Assembly (NCBI RefSeq): GCF_040115645.1
Contig: NC_089558.1
Span: 558,001 to 622,000 of the forward strand
Source: Euwallacea fornicatus
Taxonomy: Eukaryota > Arthropoda > Insecta > Coleoptera > Curculionidae
Reading direction: 5' to 3'
DNA: 64,000 bases
Part shown: positions 1-11,339 of the stretch, piece by piece
How positions within the stretch are numbered: position 1 is the first letter of the stretch
Layout: every line of letters begins with the position of its first letter
Program-made: the position numbers and the translations under genes
Notes under the pieces: model-generated
Databases searched by the model: none
What the model was told of the DNA's origin: nothing
The model's input: the letters and a program-made list of their open reading frames with translations, nothing else

Positions 1-1994
1 AGGAATAACGGAAGCAAATCTCGCGTTCAAATCCGGAAGCGTGTCAACGCGCGCAGGCGCACCGATCATTTTCGGAAAATCGGCGAAGACGTTTACGAAA
101 AATATCTTCGTGATTAACGAGTGGCACAAAATAGTAGTTTATGCCCCGCTTTGGTGACGAAGCCTTGAGAAAATTTGTGAGCAAACATTACGAAAAACGT
201 ACAATTTGAGTAATTGCGCGAGTCGCATCTTCCTTGGCGGGGACACCCGTTTCAGAGACGACCGGGGCTCCTTTGTCCCGTTAGTGCTCTTGCACACAGA
301 CTAAATTAAGACGAAGCAACTAAGCCACATTGTATTTAATTTCCCCAACCATCACCGGATCCTAATCCGATTTTAATATATTTCAACTAACTCGGATAAT
401 GATACTCCAAGACTTTCGGAGACAAATAGCGTTGCCAAGAAAAGTTTTCCTATTTTGAAACTTTAATGTTTGCGCTTTTATTCTGTGTTTCCGGGCAACG
501 CCAACCGAATTATCTGGAATCTATTTTAGTTGCACTAAAGCTTATTTTATCTTCGGGAGGAGATTCCGGAGCAAACTTCGAAAAGCATAATTTTATTTAA
601 GACCAAAAGTCGGAGAAACCAGACCAATATGACTATGGAAAAGGAGATAAAAAGCACTTGTAGGCAAGAGGTGTTACTCGCATACTTCTACGAATTTCCT
701 CTTCGTCCAATTTAGATCCGACGAAAATGGCGGTCGACAGGGCTCTTACCTGATTACATTTTCCCTGCTATTGCTCCCCAATAGAGCTCGTTTATCCCGT
801 GAATAAAATCGCGTCGGAACGTGATTTTGGGCGGAGTAATTGCCGTTGGAACGTCGCATATTTTATAACAAATTCGCCCTTCAAAGAATTCCTTCTTTGC
901 ACACATCTTAATGGCGAGATATCAACTAGAGTGGAATATTCCGCACCCCCCTCAAGATCCCCTTTAGATGTAATCCCGTAGAGACAGTGGAGGGTTGGGT
1001 CTAATTATATTTCACTGTTCTTGGGTCCCATTATGAAGGTTCGATCTTTACGCCGGTTTTTCTAGCAACTCCCGAGTAAGGCAATCCAATTCCAATTTCC
1101 AATTGAGATTCAATAGAAATGCCGTTAAAGCGGTATCTACCCGATTAAAGAATCCGTGATATTGGCTGGAGGTAAACATTGGCCCTTCCTGAATATTCCT
1201 CGGATTAAAGTATGGCAAAAGTAAAACGAGCAGCATTTGCAACTGACTGGAGGCAATTCGAAATTTTTCCGATTTTTATGTTCAGGCCAAGTTCCACTAG
1301 ACGCTTTATGTTAGCGTCTTCCTAGGAAAGTTCCAGGGAATGCATAATGCTGCCGGATATATGGAGGAAATTGAAAAAGTTCTCTAGCAGTTTTATGATA
1401 CGGATGTCGTACAGTGTCGCTAACTAACCCCCAGATATTCAATTATAATCATCCGAGCTTTGCGGTCCGAAAAAGTAAATCTTTCGTAAAATTCTTTCGG
1501 TGATTAATGGTTATTACAAAATGCCGTAGCTTAGGCAAAATCACGCATTGGATCGGCTAGGAATCAATTATTTATGTGCATGCTTGGTTAGAGCAAATTG
1601 CCAGCCATACAAGGAACATCGATCTTTATTACGTTTTCGTGTTTCGCGATCCGAAAAATTGATGCTTCGAAAGGTTTTTCGTCCTTCGTCGTTTTCCATC
1701 TTGCAGCTGAAGCAAAATCGCTCCGACTTGTTGGAACAGAATTAATTGGACAATGAGTGACAAAAACCACGTTCCGTTCCACGGCCGGTCCTCGTGATCG
1801 ATAAATTCATCAGGTCAATGTGTTCGGCAATCTTACAAGTTAATCGCTTTTATTATGCCCCCATTCTAGAGCAATTTTACCTCTCCTGTAATTCTTAATA
1901 GCAATGATTCAAATTAATGTGCAATTTTACGGTTATTTACGGTTTCTTTGCTTCGAGAGCGAGGATAGAGAGGATTAAATAAATGAAATACGTA
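1..1994. other. No gene recognised; AT-rich intergenic or intronic DNA
   Basis: Open frames here are all under 70 codons, lie on both strands and show no domain or splice context that I can recognise. No repeat pair or terminal repeat was seen before the mariner begins. Confidence 0.6.
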
Positions 1995-2022
1995 CGAGGA
2001 TAGTCCCGGAAGTACCCGATCT
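1995..2022 (+). repeat. Left terminal inverted repeat of mariner copy A
   Basis: Pairs with 3197-3224 in reverse complement; the shared block is CGAGGAT(A/G)GTCCCGGAAGTA followed by CCGA. Confidence 0.85.
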
Positions 2023-2159
2023 GGCATACAGATGGCATTTGTCTTTTGTTCGGAATTTGCGTGCGTTACAAAGACATAACCTCAAAAAAGCCGTGTCGAA
2101 AGTCCTGCGTAGGTTCGCGTTGATTGCGGGGCCGTTCTCCGTGAACGCTTTCAGAGACC

Positions 2160-3195
2160 TTATGGGTAGAATCGGTCGTCGGCGCGCGATACGATATTTT
2201 CATTTGAAGGGTCTTGGTCCGTCCAACGTCAAAGCGGAGTTGAGCTCTGCTCTGGGGGGAATCCGGTCGCTCGTTGACTTCCGTCAAATATTGGGTGTCA
2301 GAGTTTAAAAGCGAGATACCAAGACGAACTCCGCAATGGTCGACTCGATGGCAGTCCAGGTCCGACCGCTCCGGATATCGCGGTGAAAATCCACAAAACT
2401 GTACCGGGAGATGGACATTTCAAAAAGTACCGTACACCGCACTTTGACCGAGCAATTGGGTGTGAGGAAGCTGAGCCTAAGACGACGGGTGCCGCGATCA
2501 CTCACAATGGAACGAAAACAGCGCCGTGAGGACGTTTCGGGGGAGTGCTTGGCAGAGTTTCGCAGCAATAAAATCCAGTTTTTGCGTCGATCCATAACCA
2601 CGACGAAACATGGGTCCGTCACGTCACACCTGAGACTAAAGAGCAGTCGAAACGATGGACTCAAAGGCGAAATGGGCTCTAAAGAAGGCGAAAACTGTTC
2701 CATCTGCAGGAAAGGCGACGGCGTCAGTTGTTTTGGGAGACTCGTTGGATCATTCTTACTGAGCATCTCCTTAAAGGAAAAACAATAAATAGAGAATGTT
2801 ATGTACATTTATTGCAGCGTTTGAACAAAGAACTTGAGAAAAAGCGACCGTATTTGGCGAAAAAGAACGTCTTGTTCCATCAAGACAATGTACCAGTCCG
2901 CACTTCCGTCATCGTGACGGCCAAATCAATCAATTTGGTTTCGAACTTTTTCCTCGCCCGCACTATTCGCCAGATTTAGCCCCCTCCGCTTATTTTTGTA
3001 CTTCGATAATTGAAAACATGCCTTGGCGTAACGACGTTTACCAATAATGAGGAAGGGAAGTCCGAGGTTGATGCCCACTTTGAAACATTCAAAGCTTGTT
3101 ACTGTAAACAGAATGTCGCCGGGAAAAATGTGTCAATCTGGAAGGAGACTTCGCTGAGAAATAATGTAACATTTTCCAATTTTCCTTTTAGGCGT
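2160..3195 (+). pseudogene. Mariner transposase pseudogene (copy A)
   Basis: Mariner transposases cut and paste their own element through an N-terminal paired helix-turn-helix DNA-binding region and a C-terminal DDD catalytic core. Here the order of remnants is: IRYFHLKGLGPSNVKAEL (about 2188-2241, N-terminal helix-turn-helix); MDISKSTVHRTLTEQLGVRK (from 2411); the linker with TMERKQRREDVSGECLAEF (about 2506-2560); HDETWVRHVTPETKEQSK, carrying the first catalytic aspartate (about 2600-2650); and FHQDNVPVRTSVIV with the second aspartate (about 2875-2920). The C-terminal third follows in shifted frames (NEEGKSEVDAHFETFKACY, 3040-3100). Several frameshifts and stops break the frame, so no functional protein is expected. 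The family assignment is firm; exact lesion counts need an alignment. Confidence 0.87.
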
Positions 3196-3196
3196 T

Positions 3197-3224
3197 AGGT
3201 CGGATACTTCCGGGACCATCCTCG
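3197..3224 (+). repeat. Right terminal inverted repeat of mariner copy A
   Basis: Reverse complement of 1995-2022 apart from a few changes; ends with CATCCTCG. Confidence 0.85.
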
Positions 3225-4956
3225 TCCGCGAAAGTGTACGATTTGACATTTGGTTTCGGTTCAAAAGTGATGAAAACGCCTTGCAAACACTGTGGGATGC
3301 CTCGTTTCATTGAACTGAAGGCACCGACTGTGTTCGTAATCGCTTCAAGCCAAAACGGCCAACTAGGTGATTCACATTGTAATGAGCTAAACAGCAGCAT
3401 CATCAAATTTAAAACCGAAGCTTTCGACCGAGCTCACTGATGGCGCCAGCGAGCGGGCGCCGATGTATGCCACCAGAGATGCGCGTTATTTCGGAATCGA
3501 AATCAAATTATCCGCGTCCAGGTCATCCACGTGACGTCACGCAACCACCCGCGTGCAGGTACTCCAATTACGGTATATAAAAACAATAATAATAATCAAA
3601 ACTCACTTTCTCGGCACATACCCTCACAGAAATGTATCCTGCGTGCTGGTCCTAGGTATATAGCTCTTTAATTTCAAGCCTTCATTACCTTTGCGCATAA
3701 TAAACGATTGGAGCGACTACAAGGAAATGCCGGAATAGAAGAGCAGAAAACTAGTTTTCCACTTAGTTTAAGTAGATTTCCTTGAATTGCTTATTTCTTA
3801 AACAAATTAGATCTTTCCGCACCGACGACGACTTCTTCGCGGCCTAATATGACCGGCCTCTCTCTCTTGTGCACACTAATTTAATTAAAGAAGTAATTAA
3901 ATGTCACTCGGAGGAACCCAGAATTTTACTACGCGGTCTCGTACGAACGCAATATTGCAGCTGAATAATAGGGACGATTTAACGTATACACTGGTAATTT
4001 GCTTATGCCCAAGCTGAAAAATCCGACGCTGATTAATAGATTACATCCCCAGATCCGGAAGATTGATCGTCGTCCTACTGGGTGTTGCGTCACGAACAAA
4101 TACCTCTCCATTATAATTTCCACACCTGCAGTCAACTTCCAGACAACCTTATCCGTCACCGCGGGTAATTTGATTCCCGACTAGGACCAACTTAGTATTG
4201 TCACTTTATGCTTCGCAATAATTCAGGCCCTAATGCCTGCAATAAAGGGCTTTGCACCAGGGAGGCGCTTAAATTTAAACTTGTGAATAATTGGCTCTAC
4301 TTTTCTTCGGGGCAACTTTCAGTGTTCGTAAGTGGCTCGTTTATACAACACATTCAGAGGCCCTAAATACCGCCGTTTTATTGCTCCATATAGACGCATT
4401 GTTAACGAGCGGTTCGACAAATTGGGCCGATCTCGGATCGGGATGGAAATATACTCTCTGATTAGGTGCACGTTCAAACTCGTCGAAGATTGCGCTTTCC
4501 AAAATTGAACTTAATTAATGGAGAGTTTACTTACTTTAACCGTCATCCTGTGCGACGCGTCACAAGTAGGCATCACAGCTCTCAGCGCTCGAAACTGTGT
4601 CATTTATAACGTCGGATAGCAAATCTGAACACGTCATCGCGTAGCTGGGAAAAAGTGGCATTGAAAATGCGTTCGAGGTTTTGGGCTTCTTCGTCAGTTA
4701 ACACAAAAAAATAAATAAATAAATGCGAAATCTCTCATTTTTGGCTTTTTCGATGATCTGCGAAACGCTCGGAGAATTCAAATTTTGAAAACGGCATTTC
4801 GGCCAAGAGCTAAATCGCGCAATTTTGCTCCCGTTTAAAGCTCTTCGCATCGCCTCCGGTTCCCGATATATCCCGATGGCGACGGTTAAATTTCAAATGC
4901 CCTGTATAAAGTGGCTCTTTCTCAGAAGTGTAAAAAATGTTTAAAAAGATGGGAAC
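3225..4956. other. No gene recognised
   Basis: Only short unsupported frames on both strands. An orphan element end in reverse orientation (CCCTGTATA) sits near 4899-4907. Confidence 0.55.
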
Positions 4957-4959
4957 AAT

Positions 4960-5005
4960 CTCGGTGCAGATAAGACGTGTCTGGAGAAAGTGTATTAAAA
5001 CTTTT
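4960..5005 (+). repeat. Dispersed repeat, copy 1
   Basis: CAATCTCGGTGCAGATAAGA and the following GTGTCTGGAGA match CAATCTCCGTGCAGAGAAGG at 16126 followed by GTGTCCGGAGA. In the reverse frame the two copies encode LSPDTSYLHRDC and FSPDTPSLHGDC, so the similarity may be a decayed coding piece. The family was not identified. Confidence 0.5.
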
Positions 5006-5824
5006 TATCGCACCGTGATCGTAAAACCGCAAAAAATTCGAGAAATTGGTAGTAAAGGTTTCGCCGCCCCGGCGATAAGCGCGGGAGCCCCTTGAACGGA
5101 AGGATGTACCCTGGGAGCTTGCAGGAGTCCAAGCCGGACCAAACCTTCTAGGACGGCCTTTAGGTACTCGAGATAAGGTAAAGGCGCAACAAAAGCAGTA
5201 ATAAATCACAGTAACGAAGCAACACGTATTTTCACCATTTTTCTACACACTCAGCGTTGCAAGTCGAAACCGTTAGAGCATTACAAAAAACAAGCTCAGA
5301 TCGGCGAATGTCCCGATGTTACTCAGTTGCAGCCACGGGGGTTAACCTGGACGTAATTGATGGTTTGGTCTTAAAATATCTGGAAAAAATGAGCTTCCGG
5401 CTCAGCCTTTGTGAAAGAATCATTGCAAGGCTAGAAGGAACACCAACACTCATGACGGATGACCGCACCGTGAACTTTTCGAGCGGATATTGGGGATGGT
5501 CCCGAGTAAATTCTCCAAAAATGTCTGGTGCAACTAAGATTCGATACAATGATCCGGGCTTTTCACCAATCAATCAAACTCTTTATTACTAAATTCAGTG
5601 AATTTGGAACGTACGTTTTCAGAATGTGGATTTTTCCGCTAGGCTGAGGACGCTCAATATCATGGTGGCCGTTGTTAGGGCCTAATTACATCCAGAGAGT
5701 GTTGCTCGTAATTTAAAATAGTAATAAATTCTGTCACCTGGCTTCAAGCCCTTAGGCAGGAATGAAATTCTTTCGGTGGAAAATGAGGCTACCGTGGATG
5801 TTTATGATGTTTCGACATCGTATA

Positions 5825-6427
5825 CGGGCTGTCTCAAATATATACCGACAAATTTCGAGCGGTGGGAAACGTCAATAAAACCTTTTTTTTTTCTTTAAGT
5901 AAACGTACGTCCGCAAATGAACGGTTTGAGGAGACGAAAAGGCAATATGGTTTTGCTCGTCGTGATCGCCTTTTGCCTAGATCGGACGTAGTCTTATTTG
6001 TAAATAAACGATGGCTCGCGGTGATTGTTCGAAATGTTGACGATTCGCTTCGATACCAAGATCGCACAGCGCGTTCGTCGACGCGTAAACCCTTGTGGAA
6101 CATTCCGAAAATATTTCCTAGACGTGCACAACTGGCCACAATTCTTGCTAAGAGATCATCCTCAGTATGAATAGGCGTTCCGTGAAACGGAGATTTGAGA
6201 TAACCCCCAAGGGAAAGAAATCCATGGTGTCGAGATCAGGAAAACGCGCGGGCCACGCGAGAGGACCTCCCCCTCCAATCCATCGGGGCATGTTGGTGAG
6301 CGGTTCAAATGAGGAATTAACGTGTTTTTTCTTGTTTGGCGGACATGTATTCATTAAAGAGAAAAGTTTTGTATCGTTATCCCCCACCATCCCTCAAAAC
6401 TTGTCGGTATATTGTTGGGACATCCTG
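5825..6427 (-). mobile_element. Non-autonomous terminal-repeat element, 603 bp, with a transposase C-terminal remnant
   Basis: The left end begins CGGGCTGTCTCAA and the right end, in reverse complement, begins CAGGATGTCCCAA; both continue with ATATACCGACAA and a TTTYGAG-GRTGGG block, giving imperfect terminal inverted repeats of about 45 bp. TA dinucleotides flank the element at 5823-5824 and 6428-6429, as expected for Tc1/mariner-type insertion. The interior holds only the last part of a transposase, so this is an internal-deletion derivative related in coding content to the elements at 26638-29036 and 62984-63607, though with different ends. Confidence 0.75.
6005..6290 (-). pseudogene. Transposase C-terminal fragment (Tc1/mariner superfamily)
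   Basis: Read on the minus strand from about 6288: PRWIGGGGPLAWPARFPDLD, then TMDFFPLGVISNLRFTE, then after a frame change LCDLGIEANRQHFEQ near the end. This is the typical C-terminus of insect transposases with the motif R(F/W)IGRGGP(V/I)AWPxRSPDLTPLDFFLWG and a final EANGGHFEHLL-like tail. The last acidic catalytic residue region (PDLxPLD) is altered to PDLDTMD. Everything upstream of GRWI is missing, replaced almost directly by the terminal repeat. Not functional. Confidence 0.75.
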
Positions 6428-6429
6428 TA

Positions 6430-8794
6430 TATTAGAGTGCTGCCACGAGATTAGCGACAGAGATGCAGGTGTCAGGGTTAGTTCAACAAAAACGGCGCAA
6501 GCGAATGTACTAAATAATAATCTGTGCAACGGAAAAAATACAAAAAATTAAAAATACACGTTTTCCATTAGTCCATCTACTCACAGGTTGGCTCAAACGT
6601 GAGTGTTGTGGCACAACCTGCATCCTGCTATTATTGCAAAAATAAATCTAAATTCGCCAAATTATTTAATTTATTATCGAGTCTTCAACCGGAGTCCCAT
6701 TTGCCTCTCAACTCACTTATTAAAGCTTTCAAGACTGCTTAACACTAATGACCCCTCATAAGGGCCCTCACATAAATTCGCTACAGCACTTACGAACATA
6801 ATATCGGTTTAATTATCAACGTTAACGTCGTCTCGATATTAGCTCTCAGCTAGAAAACTGAATCTTGCACCACCGCCCCCCTTTGTGAATTTCGATTAGC
6901 TGGCTAACAGGGATTGAAACCTCAAAATTCGATCAAAATCACAAACTGTTTCGACGACGGCATCTCCGATCGAGATTGCTAACATTCCTGAGACCCCTCA
7001 GTATTTATGTGTCAAACTTCCAATCCAATCAATCTGAAGTTTTTATTTTCGCAATGTCCTGTCGCCCCCCCCCCCCCCCTCGCCCCCCTCCCACCATGTA
7101 CCGCCCGAGTCTCCCTCGAGGTTATTCGCTTATAACTCCCCAAAATGTAGGCCTCGGTCCTTTGAAACCTCGTGAGGAATTTTCCACCATCCGAGATTAA
7201 GTTATAAAAATTGAAAAACTGAACATCATTCTCTCCCTCTTATTCATGAACACGCGGAGAAATTCAAATTTGCCAAAACGTATGTCGGAAAGCGAATTCC
7301 CATTAGGGCTTCGCCCCCTTTCATGTGCATGTTTGTACACCTACGGAGATTTTATATTAAAGATTCCGGGAAACAACAAATCCCCAGTCGGAGTTCGGGA
7401 GTATTTCGCTTTATAAAGATTTTGATTTCTGCGTGGTTTAACGTCATATGGAACGAAGGAGAGGTATTTTTCGAAAGCGACCCCAGATAAAGACAATTGG
7501 TTTTTCCGTATTGAGTGACATCGAATCGAGAAAAAAATCTCGATTAAATTGAGTTCGAATAAGGTCTCATAAAACAGCTTAATTCAGCGACGAGGATTCG
7601 TCGAAATCCCTTTTAGAGTTTATCCGATTTTAGAGCAGATTCCTTGCACGTCTCTGTCTATACTAACCTGCCTCGTGCACGTCCCCAAAAGTGTTTTGAA
7701 ATTCGTAGGCAAAACATGCCTTTTCACTTTGCATTTGAAATGCATTGGATTTGGACTTTGTTCGGGCGACTGTCCGAATTTCATTTCATTATTTCACGTC
7801 TTTTGTATCACGAAACAAACCTCAACTAGAGTGAACGTAGATCTAACTATTTAACTAATTCCCTCAGTATCCCTCAGCTTCGATAGTCAACTTGAAAACT
7901 AGATAAGCAACTTCAGTTTCTAACTACAGTTAACTACGTTAAATATTTGCATTGGAGAGAGCGTCGTACGCGGTTTAAACTTCAGCAACCCTTAAACTCT
8001 CCACCATGATATTTGTGGAGTATTGTCCACTCCATTGGCCACTCGATCCGCCGAGGAATCCAAGACAAATCGCCAGTGGCAACAGCGCTTACCCCTCGAA
8101 TCTAAAACCGTAATGCTTGCAACCGAATTAGGGCAATTATTCCGAACAAGCCTTGTAAATATCTCCGGAACCTAATTGAGTCATTATTTTCGAATAGCAG
8201 TTCATTAGGCCAATCATAACGGAGCGCAAACAACAATAAAACGTGACGAGCCTCGGATGGTGTAAGTTAATGGAAGAAACGTAAACCGAAGAATAATACT
8301 AACCATTCGCGTTGTCGCAAGACTAGCCCTTAAATTGACCAGGACGTTAAAGTTACATCGAACAACAGCGCCGCCCTCCCTCCCCGGTTTGCTGGCAGCT
8401 GATGGTTTCCTCGACATGACAGCCCGGGTGGGGGCTCGAAGTCCCAGCCGGGGCCACCATCCACGACAGCTACCTCTTTGCGTTTGACCAAGCTACGTCC
8501 TGCACCGCCAACACCATCCCGCAGAGCAGCGAGACGCAGAGGGGTGTTCCGCAGCCCCAATCCAGAACCCGTCCAAAAACTACCCCGGCGCCAGCCGACA
8601 TCGTCATTAAACTCGTCCGGTGACCGAACGACCAGGGACATTACATGTCGCCTATCCGGAGCAGCTTCGAGGGTCTGGACCTCGCACTTTTCTTGTCGAA
8701 TTATTCCGCCATTTTCGAACCAATCCGATCTGCTACTCCCGCGAGGTTCGTGCAGTGGACAGATTGAAGCCGAAGGTCGCCAGATAGGCCGTCA
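6430..8794. other. No gene recognised; includes a C-rich tract
   Basis: No supported gene. A run of 15 C residues at 7065-7079 is followed by more C-rich sequence to about 7095. The DNA becomes more GC-rich from about 8350 towards the candidate exon at 8989. ORFs of 100-128 codons around 8330-8864 overlap on both strands and look like GC-driven shadow frames. Confidence 0.5.
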
Positions 8795-8846
8795 CGTTCC
8801 GACTCTGCGTTCCGACTTTGCGTCCCGACTCTGCGTTCCGTCTCTG
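8795..8846 (+). repeat. Tandem repeat, 13 bp x 4
   Basis: Four consecutive units of consensus CGTTCCGACTCTG with one change at most per unit, followed by a decayed partial unit (CGTGACGAGTTG). Confidence 0.85.
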
Positions 8847-8988
8847 CGTGACGAGTTGCTGTGAGTTGAGGTGAAGGTCCCTCGAAGCCCGCGTCGGGCT
8901 TGCAGCTAGGACCTCCGTTTACCGTCGGCTTTTGTAGAAAGCGACAGTCGGAGCACCAGTCTGCAGGGGAAGGTGTTCCGCAGCCGCG

Positions 8989-9195
8989 ATGCGCATGCGG
9001 TTCTTTCAACTATTAGACTTAACTACGGCCTTTTCCATATTCATCGTAGCCGCTTCTACGTACGTAGATGCTAAATGTTCCGACGTTAAAACGTTCCTCG
9101 CAGGGAATAAATCTCCTCTTCGCGTACTCAAACTAAGCGAAAATGAAATCGGAAACGTAAAGGAATCATGCGGTTTCAATCGTGCACATCATTAA
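8989..9195 (+). CDS. Possible first coding exon of a secreted protein
   Basis: The frame opens with MRMRFFQLLDLTTAFSIFIV, a basic start followed by a hydrophobic stretch and a small-residue region (AASTYVDA) before KCSDVKTFLAGN, which is the look of a cleavable signal peptide. The ATG follows a GC-richer stretch (8700-8988) that could be a 5' untranslated region. The frame runs to a stop at 9193-9195, but a plausible splice donor (GGAAAC/GTAAAG) at 9157 would end the exon at 9156. The CSDVKTFL block after the signal peptide is loosely reminiscent of a glypican N-terminus, but this is a weak guess and no second exon was found. It could also be a chance frame. Confidence 0.35.
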   Translation: MRMRFFQLLDLTTAFSIFIVAASTYVDAKCSDVKTFLAGNKSPLRVLKLSENEIGNVKESCGFNRAHH

Positions 9196-9639
9196 CATTA
9201 ACCTTTCAGTTGATATTTGTTTCCATAGCAATCATAAATGGAACAACAATGAGCGTAAAACGTCGCTGTAGCTGAATAATTCGCCAGGTAAACAATGAGT
9301 CGTTTGCTTATCATTATTAATCTACTATTCAACTGTTTAAACGAAAAGGGGCGAAAACAGTCAATTAACCCACTCAATTGCCGTGTTTTTGGACTTAGTG
9401 ATGAAAACAGCATGTTATGCACGAAGAATTTGAAGCACAAACGTATTATTAAAATAATGTGTACGTATACAGGGTGTCCCAAAAGTGCTTTTGCCAAAAA
9501 TGGTGCCACGGGCTGTTTTAGGTCGTTAAGGTTGGGGATGAAAATGATCGTTTGGACGCTATTCACGGTTTTCAGTGGATTTTGATGAAACCTACTGTGC
9601 ATCTACTCCATAGTACAGGGATTATTTTCTTGTAACGTT
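9196..9639. other. Orphan element end and AT-rich DNA
   Basis: Contains TATACAGGGTGTCCCAAAAG at about 9469-9488, the typical left end of an insect terminal-repeat element. I found no matching right end. Confidence 0.45.
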
Positions 9640-9849
9640 CATGTCCATCCGCAGCGTGCAAGTGGTGAGGTGTTAACCGTCCTCGTAGAAAAATCATCAG
9701 AAATTTTCTCTGGGCCGCTGCATCGTATCGATTGTTTTTCTGGCGATACGTTAGCCCTTTCTCCAAGTCCGCGTTTCTTGGAAATTTCCCGTACGGCTAA
9801 CATTTCCCGTCGAAAAAAAATGTTTTCTTTCCCCATGCAGAACACCGAG
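9640..9849 (-). repeat. Arm 1 of an imperfect inverted repeat
   Basis: In reverse complement this matches 10056-10265 over about 200 bp with many substitutions and small gaps; anchors are GGTGTTCTGCATGGG, GAAATTTCCAAGA, and a distal CTTGCACRCKGCGRAT block. In the minus frame it reads VFCMGKENIFFRRE then ISKKRGLGERANVSPEKQS. The layout REWHEKFPRGRK in the partner resembles the N-terminal helix-turn-helix region of some insect transposases, but this is tentative. Confidence 0.6.
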
Positions 9850-10055
9850 TCGCCATTAGTTCGATAATTGTTTCGCATCCACAATTTTAGCCATATCGTT
9901 CGTTTCTCCATTAGAGAGCGCCGCTATCGATCCCGAAGGGAACGAATTAAGAAAAAAACTTAAAAAAATTTAGATAATTCTTTATGAAATTTCCCGCAAA
10001 CGACACCAACGCGTACGTCGACAAGTGTCGATAATTGTCGAAATCACTGTAAATT

Positions 10056-10265
10056 GGTGTTCTGCATGGGAAAAGAAAACAATTTTCTCGACGTGGCACG
10101 TGAGTGGCACGAGAAATTTCCAAGAGGGAGAAAAATCGGACGCAGGGCCAATGTATCATCAGAGAAAAAACCATGCGGTGCAGCTTCCTAGTTAAAAATT
10201 CTGACAATTTTTGAACGAACATGGCTAGGAGCTTACCGCTTGCACACGGCGAATAGACACGAACG
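10056..10265 (+). repeat. Arm 2 of an imperfect inverted repeat
   Basis: Inverted partner of 9640-9849. In the plus frame it reads VFCMGKENNFLDVAREWHEK then FPRGRKIGRRANVSSEKK before a stop. Both arms keep a partly open frame in the same sense relative to the repeat, which suggests a coding origin. Confidence 0.6.
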
Positions 10266-10666
10266 TCGAATGTGTGTCAAACGACAAAACGATTTCTGCA
10301 CTAGTGAATAAACGCACAATTGCTTCACCTGAAATCCTTTAAAGCATTTCCTAGATGCATCCAAACACGTGCTTTTTTTTCAAGAATTTTAAACTGTCAA
10401 TAGCACCTGAACGAGACGCTTTATGAAAATAGTTTTTGAACGAAATAATCTCATGATATAATCTTTGATACGCATTTGCCTCTATACCGGAATATGAGTG
10501 TCAAGTTTAAATTGCGAATCGCGCCCCGATCAGTGATTTAAGATATGAAAGCCATAACTATCATATATCATAACCGCCATATATAATAGGCTTACTCACG
10601 GTCGATAGTTGGTTAGGCGTTAACGAAAAACGGGGTACACGACCTTCCTGCAAGTTTAAATATGTA

Positions 10667-11335
10667 GACAGGGTGTCCAACGAGTGTGGGCCACCATCCG
10701 TATCTTGGAAACTATAACTAGGAAAAGGTTGAAATTTGGGCCTTATGTTAGAGTGGAGGTGATGTATTGATTAAAAATATTTTCGTGTAAATACCACTTC
10801 CGGTTACACCGGAAATGAATGTCAACTCGCTCAATTTAAATGGAACACCCTGTATATTATGACAAATTTCGATTCTGTGGAACATTGTGAATATTTTTCG
10901 TGTGTACTGTTCTGTACCTAATTTTTACGGTTTTCGAGATATTTAGAATTTTCCAAAAAAAATTAGAGTTTCAATCGTGAATGAATTTTCGAATTAATCG
11001 AATTAATCGAAAATACATTCACGATTGAAACTCTAATTTTTTTTGGAAAATTCTAAATATCTCGAAAACCGTAAAAATTAGGTACAGAACACTATACACG
11101 AAAAATATTCACAATATTCCACAGAATCGAAATTCGTTGCAATATATAGGGTGTGTCCTTTTAGAATAAGCGTGTTGTCATTCATTTCCGGCATAACCGG
11201 AAGTGGTATTTTCACGAAAATATTTTTAATCAATAGATCACCTCCACACTTTAATGCGATGCCCAAGTTTCAACATTTTCCTGGTCGTAGTTTTCACGAG
11301 ACGGATAGTGGCCCACACTCGTTGGACACTCTGTG
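10667..11335. mobile_element. Foldback element, short form: near-perfect 669-bp palindrome
   Basis: The left half (10667-11000) and right half (11002-11335) are reverse complements of each other over about 330 bp with few mismatches; the symmetry axis lies near 11001 in a TTCGAATTAATCGAATTAAT tract. Both ends begin ACAG(G/A)GTGTCCAACGAGTG and are flanked by TA (10665-10666 and 11336-11337). Recognisable blocks are GTGGGCCACCATCCGTATCT, the ACTTCCGGT/ACCGGAA hairpin at about 10795-10815, and CTCGAAAACCGTAAAAATTA. No coding sequence. The same 330 bp form the outer part of each arm of 52382-56504. Confidence 0.9.
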
Positions 11336-11339
11336 TAGG

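Larger units (their letters stand above)
1995..3224 (+). mobile_element. Mariner element, copy A, degenerate, about 1230 bp
   Basis: The two ends form imperfect inverted repeats of about 25-28 bp: the left end reads CGAGGATAGTCCCGGAAGTA and the reverse complement of the right end is the same except at one position, CGAGGATGGTCCCGGAAGTA. A TA dinucleotide sits just outside the left end (1993-1994), while the right flank is TC, so the expected target duplication has decayed on that side. Between the ends lie fragments of a mariner transposase in three frames. Size and ends fit the usual 1.3-kb mariner plan. It is closely related to copy B at 29131-30284. Confidence 0.88.

Noticed and set aside
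8330..8864. Overlapping frames of 103 and 128 codons
   Set aside because: Opposite-strand overlap in GC-rich DNA with no recognisable protein; likely chance.
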